NCBI GenBank assembly: GCA_035528375.1
Contig: DATKYS010000098.1
Coordinates: forward strand, 1 to 31,606
DNA from: a bacterium
GTDB taxonomy: Bacteria; RBG-13-66-14
Direction of reading: 5' to 3'
Length of the DNA stretch: 31,606 nt
Both the position numbers and the translations under genes were made by a program. The notes beneath the pieces were generated by a model. That model saw only the letters and a program-made list of their open reading frames with translations. It ran no database searches and was not told the origin of the DNA. Position 1 is the stretch's first letter. Every line of letters starts with the position of its first letter. Shown here in pieces: positions 22,906-30,884 of the stretch.

Positions 22906-22934
22906 AGGATAACATATTTGGGGGGAGAGTTGAA
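22906..22934 (-). promoter_or_regulatory. Putative promoter of the propeller lipoprotein gene
   Basis: On the minus strand TTCAAC (22929-22934), 17 bases, TATCCT (22906-22911), divergent from the rsmI promoter. Confidence 0.4.
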
Positions 22935-22943
22935 CCGTCGCTC

Positions 22944-22972
22944 TTGTATTGGATTCGCACTGATGCTATACT
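22944..22972 (+). promoter_or_regulatory. Promoter of rsmI
   Basis: TTGTAT (22944-22949), 17 bases, TATACT (22967-22972). AGAGGTGG before the ATG at 23009 is the ribosome site. Confidence 0.6.
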
Positions 22973-23008
22973 GTGACGAGTTTCTGAGAAGATACCCGGG
23001 AGAGGTGG

Positions 23009-23887
23009 ATGGCTAAAAAGAAGGGTTGTCTATTCCTCGTCGGCACCCCCATCGGGAACCTCGACGACATAACCACGCGGGCCGTTGAGACCCTCAAGGT
23101 CGTAGACGTCATCGCCTGCGAGGACACCCGCCAGACCCGCAAGCTCCTCGCCCACTACAAGATCAACAAAAAGCGCCTTCTGCGCTGCGATCAGCACATC
23201 ACCTACGCCGTGGGCCGGGAGCTGGTCGAGCTCTTCAACCAGGGGCTTTCCATTGCCTACGTCTCCGATTCCGGGATGCCGGCCATCTCCGATCCCGGTT
23301 CCGCGCTGGTCCGGCTATGCGTGGACAACCACATAGACGTCGTTCCCATCCCGGGTCCCAACGCGGCCGTCACCGCCCTGGCGACCAGCGGCTTCTCGAG
23401 CTCGAGCTTCATCTTCGAGGGCTACCTGCCCCGTAAACCCCAGGAGCGCCTGGCGCGCATCCAGCGCCTGAAGAGCCTGGAGATGCCCGTCGTGGTTTAC
23501 GCCAGCCCGCACCGCATCAAGCGCATCCTCAAGGACATCGCCTCTGAGATGCCGGACCGGGAGGTCGTCATCTGCCGGGAGATGACGAAGATCAACGAAG
23601 AGGTGCTGCGGGGGACGGCGGAGGAGGTCAACCTCGAGCTGGACGAGGATCGCACACGGGGCGAGTTCGTCCTGGTCATTGACCGGGCGGCCGACTCCGA
23701 GGACAACCGCTTCGTGATGGACAACGTACCCTCGGACCGGGTCGAGCGGGCGCTGCGCATCTGCATCCAGAACTTCGAGATGAGCCCCAACAACGCCTCG
23801 AAGATCATCTCGGCCATCCTGGGAATCCCCAAGCAGGAGATATACCACCTGGCGGTCACGATTCCCCGCCGCCGTCCGCCGCGGTAG
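23009..23887 (+). CDS. rsmI: 16S rRNA (cytidine-1402-2'-O)-methyltransferase RsmI
   Basis: SAM-dependent methyltransferase that 2'-O-methylates C1402 in the decoding centre of 16S rRNA. The 292-residue protein has the tetrapyrrole-methylase-type fold and the RsmI signatures: LFLVGTPIGNLDDITTRAVE (8-27), ACEDTRQTRKLL, YVSDSGMPAISDPG and PIPGPNAAVTALATSGF. It continues through FEGYLPRKPQER and YASPHRIKRIL to a C-terminal helical region ending in Arg/Pro. Length and all core motifs are normal. It has its own promoter, diverging from the propeller lipoprotein, and ends in two successive terminators. Confidence 0.96.
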   Translation: MAKKKGCLFLVGTPIGNLDDITTRAVETLKVVDVIACEDTRQTRKLLAHYKINKKRLLRCDQHITYAVGRELVELFNQGLSIAYVSDSGMPAISDPGSALVRLCVDNHIDVVPIPGPNAAVTALATSGFSSSSFIFEGYLPRKPQERLARIQRLKSLEMPVVVYASPHRIKRILKDIASEMPDREVVICREMTKINEEVLRGTAEEVNLELDEDRTRGEFVLVIDRAADSEDNRFVMDNVPSDRVERALRICIQNFEMSPNNASKIISAILGIPKQEIYHLAVTIPRRRPPR

Positions 23888-23894
23888 GACGGGG

Positions 23895-23920
23895 CAAGGG
23901 GCTTAAGCCCCTTGTTTTTT
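23895..23920 (+). terminator. Terminator of rsmI, AAGGGG-repeat family copy 2
   Basis: Perfect palindrome CAAGGGGCTT (23895-23904) / AAGCCCCTTG (23905-23914) followed by six T, then ATCTCTTTTA. Same family as 4195-4216 and 30863-30884. Confidence 0.85.
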
Positions 23921-23955
23921 ATCTCTTTTATTTGAGCCCAAGGGAATGGAGTGCG

Positions 23956-23979
23956 GCAGGCCGGTCGGTCTGCTTTTTT
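23956..23979 (+). terminator. Second terminator between rsmI and smc
   Basis: Stem GCAGGCC (23956-23962) / GGTCTGC (23967-23973) with one G-T pair and loop GGTC, followed by six T. It backs up the terminator 40 bases upstream. Confidence 0.6.
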
Positions 23980-24099
23980 ATGCGATTGCACCTTCGGCTC
24001 GGATGGGCGTTCGGCCCCCCGCCGTCGGGGTTGCCACGCCCTCCGGTTTTCCTCCGAAGCCCATTTTCAGGTACAATAACGCCAACCCTGCGAGGCGAC

Positions 24100-27000
24100 T
24101 TGTTTCTGAAAAAGGTCTCCATCTCCGGCTTCAAGAGCTTCCCCGACCCCATCGAGCTGGGTTTCCGCGAGGGCGTCACCGCCATCGTCGGCCCCAACGG
24201 CTGCGGGAAGACCAACATCGCCGACGCCATCCGCTGGGCGCTGGGCGAGCAGCGGGTCAAGAGCCTCCGCGGCCGGCAGATGACGGACGTCATTTTCTCC
24301 GGCTCCGAGGCGCGCAAACCGGTGGGCATGGCCGAGGTTGCGCTCCTGTTGTCCAACGAGGACCAGGCGCTGCCCCTCGAGTACACCGACATCCTCATCT
24401 CCCGCCGCCTCTTCCGCTCCGGGGAATCGGCCTACCTTCTCAACCGCAACCCCTGCCGGTTGAAGGAGATCCACGACCTCCTCCTGGACACCGGCATCGG
24501 GATAAACACCTACGCCATCATCGAGCAGGCCCAGGTGGATCAGATTCTCTCCAAGGAACCGCTGGAGCGGCGGGAGCTCTTCGATGAGGCGGCGGGCATC
24601 GGCCGGTACAAAAAGAGCCGCGCCGAGGCCCTGAAGAAGCTCGCCGAGACCGATGAGGGGCTTCTGCGGCTGGCCGACCGTCTCGAGGAGCTGGAGGCCC
24701 AGCTCCGCTCGCTTCGGCGGGAGGTGAAGAAGGCGGAACGGCACCGCCTTGCCGGTGAGGAGCTCGCGCGCCTCGAGGCGTGGATAAGCCTCCACCACTG
24801 GCGGACCCACCAGGTCGCCGTCGAGGAGCTGGAGGGTTCCATCGCGGGGGCCGAGGATGACCGCATCGCGGTCTCGGCGGAGCTCTCGACCCTGGACGCC
24901 GAGATAACGCGGATCAGGGAGGCGCAGCTTGCGGTCCAGAACGAGCTGGGCGAGGCGGAGAACAGGCGGTACAGCTCCCTCACCAGGGTGAAGGACTTCG
25001 AGAACCGCCTGAGCGTCTCCCAGGAGCGTCAGGCGGGTCGCCAGCGCCGTCGGGTCCAGATAGAGGCCGAGTCCGCCCGCCTCAACGAGGAGCGGGAGGG
25101 GACGCAGACCCGCCTCACCGAGGCCGAGCGAGAGAAGAAAAAACTCGAGGACCGACTGGAGTCCGTGAACGCCTCCATCGAATCCCGGCGTGAGGCCCTG
25201 GAGGCGCTCACCACGAGTTGTGAAGACGCCGAGAAAGGCGTCTCCCGGCTGGGTTCCCGTCTGATCGAGCTGGCGGCGCTCTCCTCCGGCGGCGAGCGGG
25301 TGAAGATCGAGAGACTGGCGCGCACGGATGCCCTCGAGGGCGAGCTCGAGTCCCTGGCGTCGAGCGTCGAAACCGACCGGCGTTCTAAAGGGGAGCACGA
25401 GGGGCGCTTGAAGAAGGCCGCCTCCAAGGTGGAAAAGCTGGAGGGCCGCCTGGCCGCCCTCGAGGAGCGATGCGCCGAGACGATCGAGCTTCAGCGCAAG
25501 GTGAACGGCGAGCTGGTCGAGGCCTCGGAGGAGACCCGGCGGGCGCTCGAGCGGCTGAACCACGTCCGGGCCGAGTTGGAGAGCCAGGAGAAAATCCACG
25601 TCCGTCACGAGGGCTACCAGCGCGGCGTGACGGCGGTGCTAGCCTCCGCGGACAAGGGCGCGCTCTCCGGAATCGTCGGGACCCTGGCCCAGCTAGTGAG
25701 GACCGAGGAGAGGTACGAGGCCGCCGTGGAGGCCGCTCTCGGCGCCTCGGCCCAGGCGGTCGTCTGCCGGACCGAGGGGGACGTGCGGCGGGCGGTGGAC
25801 CTGTTGAACCGGCTCCGCGCGGGCCGGGTGCGTTTTCTCCCCCTGGACCTCATCCGCGCCCGGCAGCCGGTGAGGCGCGCCGCCGAGATTAACGCCGCCG
25901 GGCTCGTCGGCGACGCCCTCGACCTGGTCACATTCGACGACGGGGTGGCCGCCGCCGTGGAGTTCGCCCTGGGCGGCACGCTGGTCGCCGAGTCCCTCGG
26001 GGAGGCGGTGACGATACTCCGGGAGTGGCGCGACCGGGTCGCCTTCCGGCGCATCGTCACCCTCCAGGGGGAGGTGGTCGAGTCCGGAGGGGTCATCGTC
26101 GGGGGGATGCGGGAGGGGCTGGCCGAGGGTCTCCTGTCCCGGGTTCGGGAGCTGGACCGGCTCCGGGAGAACCTGCGGGAGGCGGAGGAGGCCTACCGGG
26201 TGGTCCACCAGAGCGAGGATGAGCTTCGCCGCCGCTTCTCCGCCACCGATCAGAGCCTCGTCGCCCAGCGTGAGCAGTCCACCGAGACGAGGCTTGAATT
26301 GGAGCGCGAGCGCCTGGAGGTTGAGCGACTGACCGCTGAACTTTCCCGCCTGGAAGAGACGATAAAGCGGTCCCTGGCCCGCACGGCCGAAATCCAGACC
26401 GAGCTGGCCGGGCTCGAGCCGCTCCCCGAAGGAGCGGAGGCGAACCCCGAGGAGGAGGCGGCACTGTGGGAGGAACACTCCGCCGCCCTCGCCGAGTCGG
26501 AGCGGCTGTCCGCCGAGAGGGACTCGGCCCGGAACGCGCTCGAAGAAGAGCGCCTGGCGCGCGGCAAGCAGGAGTCCCGGCTCGAGGTCCTGACCGGCGA
26601 GATCGAGCGTTGCGGGAGGGACCTGGCCGCCCTCGACGCCCAGACGGCGTCCCTGAGGGAGGAGCTGTCCGAGCTGGACCGGGAGTCGGAGGAAGCGGAC
26701 GCCGATCTGGAAAAGCTCACCTCGGCGGTGTCCGAGCTCACCCTGGGCTCCGACGACGAGGAGCGCAGGTTCCAGGACATCCACCGGAGGATGGGCGAAA
26801 TCGGCACCGAGCTGGGGGACAAGATGGGTGCGCGGGGTACCGTCGCATCGCGGGCCGCCGAGATCGAAAAAAAGCTCTCCGGCCTCCGGGAGTCGCTGAT
26901 CCGGGAAAGGGCCGAGCAGGACCGGCTGGTCATCGAGGCCCGGGAGCACACCGGTCACGACATCACCGGGATGGAGCTCGGGGAGGATTTCGACCTCGCC

Positions 27001-27717
27001 CTGACGCACAGGCAGGTCGAGCGCCTCCGTCACCACCGCGAAAGCCTGGGTGAGATCAACTACGCCGCCGTCTCCAGCTACGACGCCGCCTGCGAACGCC
27101 GCGACTTCTACCGTTCGCGCCGTGATGAGCTGGAGCGCGGGGCCGTGAGCCTGGGCGAATCCATCCGCCACCTGAACGCCGAGGCGAGCGAGCGGTTCCT
27201 GGTGACCTTCAACCAGGTGGTGGTCAACTTCGAGAGGCTGTTCCGGAACCTCTTCTCCGGCGGCGAGGCCCGGCTGACACTCACCGGGGGGGACCCGCTC
27301 GAGGGGGGGATCGAGGTGGACGTCCGGCCTCCGGGGAAGGGGAGCCAGCCGCTCATCGGCCGCTCCGGCGGCGAGAGGGCGCTCACCGCAATCGCCCTCC
27401 TCTTCGCCCTCTTCGAGGTCAAGCCCAGCCCGTTCTGCATTCTGGACGAGATTGACGCCCCCCTGGACGACGCCAACGTGGACCGCTACCTGAAGCTTCT
27501 GGCCATCTTCGCCCAGAAGAGCCAGTTCCTCGTGATCACCCACAACCGCCGCACGATGGAGGCGGCGGACACGCTGGTGGGGGTCACCATGGTGGAGGCG
27601 GGGGTGAGCCGCCTGTACACCCTGGCCTTCTCCGGCGGGAGACTGGTGACCGAGGAGGACCAGCGGTCTTTTTCACTGAAGAGAAAGAATTTGGGCGGGG
27701 GTCCGAGGAAGGGCTAA
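24100..27717 (+). CDS. smc: Chromosome segregation protein SMC
   Basis: Condensin ATPase organising and segregating the chromosome. From the TTG start at 24100 it is 1205 residues, normal for bacterial SMC. The N-terminal head opens FLKKVSISGFKSF with Walker A GPNGCGKTN (31-39); the Q-loop region is YAIIEQAQVDQI and FDEAAGIGRYKKS. A long coiled coil leads to the hinge (about 505-672, ending ESGGVIVGGMREG) and a returning coiled coil. The C-terminal head has the signature RSGGERA (1088-1094) and Walker B FCILDEIDAPLDD with Asp 1116/Glu 1117. The TTG start has GAGG 4 bases upstream; the 56 in-frame codons before it look non-coding and overlap a terminator. scpA and scpB are not in the window. 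Confidence 0.95.
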   Translation: MFLKKVSISGFKSFPDPIELGFREGVTAIVGPNGCGKTNIADAIRWALGEQRVKSLRGRQMTDVIFSGSEARKPVGMAEVALLLSNEDQALPLEYTDILISRRLFRSGESAYLLNRNPCRLKEIHDLLLDTGIGINTYAIIEQAQVDQILSKEPLERRELFDEAAGIGRYKKSRAEALKKLAETDEGLLRLADRLEELEAQLRSLRREVKKAERHRLAGEELARLEAWISLHHWRTHQVAVEELEGSIAGAEDDRIAVSAELSTLDAEITRIREAQLAVQNELGEAENRRYSSLTRVKDFENRLSVSQERQAGRQRRRVQIEAESARLNEEREGTQTRLTEAEREKKKLEDRLESVNASIESRREALEALTTSCEDAEKGVSRLGSRLIELAALSSGGERVKIERLARTDALEGELESLASSVETDRRSKGEHEGRLKKAASKVEKLEGRLAALEERCAETIELQRKVNGELVEASEETRRALERLNHVRAELESQEKIHVRHEGYQRGVTAVLASADKGALSGIVGTLAQLVRTEERYEAAVEAALGASAQAVVCRTEGDVRRAVDLLNRLRAGRVRFLPLDLIRARQPVRRAAEINAAGLVGDALDLVTFDDGVAAAVEFALGGTLVAESLGEAVTILREWRDRVAFRRIVTLQGEVVESGGVIVGGMREGLAEGLLSRVRELDRLRENLREAEEAYRVVHQSEDELRRRFSATDQSLVAQREQSTETRLELERERLEVERLTAELSRLEETIKRSLARTAEIQTELAGLEPLPEGAEANPEEEAALWEEHSAALAESERLSAERDSARNALEEERLARGKQESRLEVLTGEIERCGRDLAALDAQTASLREELSELDRESEEADADLEKLTSAVSELTLGSDDEERRFQDIHRRMGEIGTELGDKMGARGTVASRAAEIEKKLSGLRESLIRERAEQDRLVIEAREHTGHDITGMELGEDFDLALTHRQVERLRHHRESLGEINYAAVSSYDAACERRDFYRSRRDELERGAVSLGESIRHLNAEASERFLVTFNQVVVNFERLFRNLFSGGEARLTLTGGDPLEGGIEVDVRPPGKGSQPLIGRSGGERALTAIALLFALFEVKPSPFCILDEIDAPLDDANVDRYLKLLAIFAQKSQFLVITHNRRTMEAADTLVGVTMVEAGVSRLYTLAFSGGRLVTEEDQRSFSLKRKNLGGGPRKG

Positions 27718-27781
27718 ACCGGCCTTAGAAATACGGATGTCACTGTTGGCGGGAATGGTCTATACTATTCGTGACGAAACT

Positions 27782-27851
27782 CCGTAGGGGCGACCCGTAG
27801 GACGAGTCCTCCGCGGTCGCCCGCGGGTGGGGACGGAGCCCCGCCCCTACG
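27782..27851. repeat. GTAGGGGC-type inverted-repeat element, second complete copy
   Basis: CCGTAGGGGCG (27782-27792) and CGCCCCTACG (27842-27851) are near-perfect outer arms with a GC-rich, hairpin-prone interior differing from that of the copy at 22-79. It lies in the leader of the secreted protein gene. Confidence 0.65.
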
Positions 27852-27876
27852 AACAAAAGTGAGAGGTGGATTCACG

Positions 27877-28413
27877 ATGAGGAAGACTGTAGTCGTCATG
27901 CTAATCGCCGCCGCCTTCACCGCTGCCGAGACCCTTTGGGAAAATCCCTGGGGCGCAGATCAGTGGCAAACTTGGCGGACAAGTAGCGGTGATTATTATT
28001 GCCAGGATGATTTCGTGCTCAACAGTAACGCAACCATCGAATCTTTCGCTTGTTGGGGTATGATAGAGGTTGATATGGTCGAACCCTTTTACTTAGCTCT
28101 ATTCACCGACAACTACGGTCGTCCCGGCGCACGAATCTGGGAAACCACTATCTACGAATACGAACTTACACCCGCCGGAGATAATTATAGGATAGACATG
28201 CCTCTTCCCGAGCCGCTGATAATTGATACCGGGATATATTGGGTCGAGTTCTATTACACGGGGTTTCTATGGTGGTGGTGCGCGGGTGCCGACGGCAACA
28301 TGTACCAGGATGGAGTAGACACCGGTTACGACGCCTTCTTCGGTGTCTACGGCAATTACACCCCCGCCGTGGAAGAGACCTCCTGGGGCGCGGTTAAAGC
28401 CTTGAACCGTTGA
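27877..28413 (+). CDS. Secreted protein of unknown function with C-terminal WG-K tag
   Basis: Exported protein of 178 residues with a signal peptide (about 1-17, ending AFTAA). The mature part is aromatic-rich and looks like a single beta-sandwich: YYCQDDFVLNSNATIESFACWG, FYLALFTDNYGRPGARIWET, IDTGIYWVEFYY. DDF...W.I, D..G.PG and G.YWVE are features I associate with widespread uncharacterised secreted domains; no family is named. It ends VEETSWGAVKALNR, sharing eight of fourteen positions with the C-terminus of the protein at 3524-4153. The ATG at 27877 has AGAGGTGG 7 bases upstream; a GTG at 27859 would start inside that site. The middle of the gene is noticeably AT-richer than its neighbours. 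Confidence 0.7.
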   Translation: MRKTVVVMLIAAAFTAAETLWENPWGADQWQTWRTSSGDYYCQDDFVLNSNATIESFACWGMIEVDMVEPFYLALFTDNYGRPGARIWETTIYEYELTPAGDNYRIDMPLPEPLIIDTGIYWVEFYYTGFLWWWCAGADGNMYQDGVDTGYDAFFGVYGNYTPAVEETSWGAVKALNR

Positions 28414-28463
28414 CCTCCCCGCTCCACGACACTGATTACGCCGACGTATAAGCGGACCGACCT

Positions 28464-28496
28464 GAACGGCGCGCCGTCGGTCTGCCCCTACGAGTT
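28464..28496. repeat. Partial GTAGGGGC-type element (right half)
   Basis: A GACCGAC...GTCGGTC hairpin is followed by GCCCCTACGAG, matching the right arm of the full elements at 22-79 and 27782-27851. No left arm is present. Confidence 0.35.
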
Positions 28497-28514
28497 TTAC
28501 ATAGTTCAATGTCG

Positions 28515-28543
28515 TAAAAAAAACCTCCCGCGGGAGGTTTTTC
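28515..28543. terminator. Bidirectional terminator
   Basis: CCTCCCG (28524-28530) directly followed by CGGGAGG (28531-28537), flanked by eight A and five T. It separates the plus-strand secreted protein gene from the converging mrp gene. Confidence 0.8.
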
Positions 28544-28568
28544 GTTAAAAGTGGATGCCGCCCCGGCT

Positions 28569-29438
28569 CTAGGCCATATCCAGAATCGGCTTGAACGCGG
28601 CCAGCAGCGCCTTGGTGGCCGGGGAATCGGGCAGGCTCAAGACCATGGGCTTGCCCGAGTCGCCGACCTCGACCGCCCTGGGGTCCAGCGGCACGCTGCC
28701 GAGGAAGGGGACGTCTAATTCCCCGGCCAGCTTCTCGCCGCCACCGCGCTTGAAGAGGTCGATGTTCCCGCCGCAGTGGGGACAGACCAGCCCGGCCATG
28801 TTCTCGATGACCCCGACGACGGTCATGCCGACCTTGCGGGCGAAGCCGATACTCCGGCGCACGTCGTCGGTGGAGAGCATCTGGGGCGTGGTCACCAGGA
28901 GCCCCTGGGCCCCGATGACGGTCTGGGCGATGGAGAGCGGCTCGTCGCCGGTCCCGGGGGGCGAGTCGATGATGAGCCAGTCGAGGTCGAACTCTTCCCC
29001 GTCATCCTCCCCCCACCGGGTGTTGCCGATGAGCTGGTTGATGACGCCCATCTTCAGCGGACCGCGCCATATCATGGCCTGGTCGGCGTCGGGAATCAAG
29101 AGGCCGATGGAGACGACCTTCACCCCGCCCGGGCCGACGAGGGGGACCGCCCGGTCGCCGTCCACGTCCAGGAGCCTCCCGGCGAGGCCCATGAGGGTGG
29201 GGATGGAGGGGCCGTGGAAATCTATGTCCAACAGGCCGACGCGGTGACCCGCCAGGCCGAGTGTCACGGCCAGGTTCGCCGCCACGGTGGACTTGCCGAC
29301 GCCGCCCTTTCCGCTGAAGACCAGGAGCTTGCGCTTTATCCGGTCCAGGCTGCGGTTGACGGCCACCCGGAGCGTCCACTGCTTCTCGTCCTCGCCCTTG
29401 CGTCTTTCATCGCGGGGCGATAGTTTTTTTTCGTCCAT
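28569..29438 (-). CDS. Mrp/ApbC-family P-loop ATPase, Fe-S cluster carrier
   Basis: Cytoplasmic Fe-S cluster carrier/scaffold ATPase of the Mrp/NBP35 family, 289 residues. The deviant Walker A GKGGVGKST (43-51) follows a short basic N-terminal extension. LLDIDFHGPSIPTLMG (69-84), DWLIIDSPPGTGDEP (153-167) and the Cys pair CPHC (Cys 219, Cys 222) that binds a bridging cluster are all present. It lacks the N-terminal DUF59 domain found in many bacterial Mrp proteins. GGAGG precedes the ATG by about 10 bases, and a promoter lies in the gap before the upstream gene. It may also receive read-through from kdsB-folE2. Targets are unknown, but several Fe-S or haem electron carriers occur in the window. 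Confidence 0.92.
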   Translation of the reverse strand: MDEKKLSPRDERRKGEDEKQWTLRVAVNRSLDRIKRKLLVFSGKGGVGKSTVAANLAVTLGLAGHRVGLLDIDFHGPSIPTLMGLAGRLLDVDGDRAVPLVGPGGVKVVSIGLLIPDADQAMIWRGPLKMGVINQLIGNTRWGEDDGEEFDLDWLIIDSPPGTGDEPLSIAQTVIGAQGLLVTTPQMLSTDDVRRSIGFARKVGMTVVGVIENMAGLVCPHCGGNIDLFKRGGGEKLAGELDVPFLGSVPLDPRAVEVGDSGKPMVLSLPDSPATKALLAAFKPILDMA

Positions 29439-29476
29439 CGTACTATGCCCTCCATGAAGCAGTCATATCGTGAACA

Positions 29477-29506
29477 ATAATACGATAATTTTATCAAGAT
29501 ACTCAA
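29477..29506 (-). promoter_or_regulatory. Promoter of mrp
   Basis: On the minus strand TTGAGT (29501-29506), 18 bases, TATTAT (29477-29482). The -35 overlaps the stop codon of the upstream gene, and the gap is AT-rich. Confidence 0.5.
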
Positions 29507-30054
29507 GAAGACTCATTCTTACCCCTCCAAAAATCCACCGCCCGTTTCCGCCCGTGGGTTGCCACCCGATAACCCGCTACAATGAGGATGAGAAAAAGGA
29601 AACCGAAGCAAATACCGAGCGGAACGATATATAGAGGTCCTTTAGCCGGGAGGGTTATCAGCCCGTAGAGCGTCATCGCCAGATACAGAATAGGAAACTC
29701 GGCGTTGGCGATTAAACGCCCCAGAAAGGAGGTCTGGATGACGTGGGAACCGATCTGCGTTTCCCAGTTGAGACCTTCAAGCTGTGATTCCAGATGGACC
29801 TCGATGTAGGCCGCATTGCGGAAGATCGCCCGCAGGCGTCGGATCTCGTCGTACCAGAGAAAACTGATCACCAGAGCGCCGATAAGTGGTATTACGGAGA
29901 GTTCAAGTCCCACCCCGGCGCTCAACACACCCAAAGCAATCAGCATCGCGAACCGTTTATTCCTGTGGCGGAGATCCAACCAATACATGATTTCCGAGCG
30001 GAGTTGGCGGTACTCCTCCAACAACACCTCGACCTTCAGTTCCTCAGAATCCAT
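29503..30054 (-). CDS. Small multi-helix membrane protein of unknown function
   Basis: Product of 183 residues. A hydrophilic N-terminal helix with LLEEYRQLRSEIMYWLDLRHRNKR (11-34) is followed by two hydrophobic helices (about 35-68), a soluble middle segment (70-115, including NWETQIGSHVIQTSFLGRL) and two more helices (about 119-163) before a basic tail. I have seen similar short proteins with YxxLRxEI at the start of a membrane domain, but none with a known function. The ATG overlaps the end of folE2 by 11 bases, so the two are coupled. Codon choice is somewhat less GC-biased than in the flanking genes. Confidence 0.6.
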   Translation of the reverse strand: MDSEELKVEVLLEEYRQLRSEIMYWLDLRHRNKRFAMLIALGVLSAGVGLELSVIPLIGALVISFLWYDEIRRLRAIFRNAAYIEVHLESQLEGLNWETQIGSHVIQTSFLGRLIANAEFPILYLAMTLYGLITLPAKGPLYIVPLGICFGFLFLILIVAGYRVATHGRKRAVDFWRGKNESS

Positions 30055-30847
30055 GGGAGATGCTGGCGTAGGCGCTGTGGTTGTGGATGCTCTCGAAATT
30101 TTCGCACTCCACGCGGTAGGCCGTTACCCGGGGGTCGGTCTCCAGGGCGTGGGCCACCGTCCGGACGATGTCCTCGACGAAGCGGGGGTTGTCGTAGGCC
30201 GCCTCGGTGACCGCCTTCTCGTCCTCCCGTTTCAGGAGCGAGTAGAGGGGGGCGCTGCCGGCCGCCTCGGCAATCGCTACCAGCTCCTCGATCCAGACCA
30301 GCCGGTTGCCGGTCTTGATGCGCATCCGGACGACGGAGCGCTGGTTGTGGGCGCCCCGGTCGGATATCTCCTTCGAGCAGGGGCAGAGGCTCATCACCGG
30401 CACCGAGACCTCGAGCTGGATGTCGAAGTCGTTTCCCCGGGCGAAGGCGTGGAAACCGGCGCGGTACTCCATCAGCGAGGGCTCGCCGGAAACCGGGGCC
30501 CGCTTCTCGATGAAGTACGGGAAGCGGAGCTCCAGGTGCGCCTCCAGGGCCTCGAACTCCTTCCGGGTGGCCTTGACTATCTGGCGGATGGTCTCGAAGC
30601 TGATCCGGCCCCGGAAGCGGTTGAGAATCGCGATGAAGCGGCTCATGTGCGTGCCGCGGAACTCCCGGGGCAGGTCCACGTACATGTTGACCCGCGCCAC
30701 GGTGGACTGCCAATGGTCGTGACGGTCCAGGACCGTGATAGGGTAGAGGATGTGCTTGACGCCGACCTTGTCGAGCGGGATGTCGAAGGCGGGCTCTTCG
30801 TTGGCCACGTCGGGGAGGTTCGGGTGCATCGAGTGGTTATCGGGCAT
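30044..30847 (-). CDS. folE2: GTP cyclohydrolase FolE2 (type IB)
   Basis: Metal-dependent GTP cyclohydrolase I of the COG1469 (type IB) family. It makes dihydroneopterin triphosphate for folate and, through the shared intermediate, queuosine. The 267-residue protein has the family's tunnelling-fold segments, for example RVNMYVDLPREFRGTHMSRF. The active-site stretch MSLCPCSKEISDRGAHNQR (about 153-171) supplies the conserved metal-binding Cys and nearby His. The ATG at 30847 is preferred because AGGA lies correctly upstream; an ATG four codons earlier (30859) has no ribosome site. It follows kdsB by 23 bases and overlaps the next gene. FolE2 often replaces or backs up zinc-dependent FolE; I cannot see here whether FolE also exists. 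Confidence 0.94.
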   Translation of the reverse strand: MPDNHSMHPNLPDVANEEPAFDIPLDKVGVKHILYPITVLDRHDHWQSTVARVNMYVDLPREFRGTHMSRFIAILNRFRGRISFETIRQIVKATRKEFEALEAHLELRFPYFIEKRAPVSGEPSLMEYRAGFHAFARGNDFDIQLEVSVPVMSLCPCSKEISDRGAHNQRSVVRMRIKTGNRLVWIEELVAIAEAAGSAPLYSLLKREDEKAVTEAAYDNPRFVEDIVRTVAHALETDPRVTAYRVECENFESIHNHSAYASISHGF

Positions 30848-30862
30848 CGTCGTCCTCATGTG

Positions 30863-30884
30863 ACAAGGGGCTAAAGCCTCTTGT
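30863..30884. repeat. AAGGGG-repeat family copy 3, overlapping the end of kdsB
   Basis: Arms ACAAGGGG (30863-30870) and CCTCTTGT (30877-30884) with centre CTAAAG; one arm mismatch relative to copies at 4195 and 23895. On the minus strand it encodes the last residues NKRL and the stop codon of kdsB. Unlike the other copies it has no long T run. Confidence 0.6.

Noticed and set aside
23932-24099. N-terminal 56-codon extension of SMC
   Set aside because: It would start inside the rsmI-smc terminator region and does not resemble SMC; the TTG at 24100 with GAGG upstream restores the normal family N-terminus.
25693-27543. Long minus-strand frames opposite smc
   Set aside because: Mirror of coiled-coil codons; the plus-strand SMC motifs are complete.
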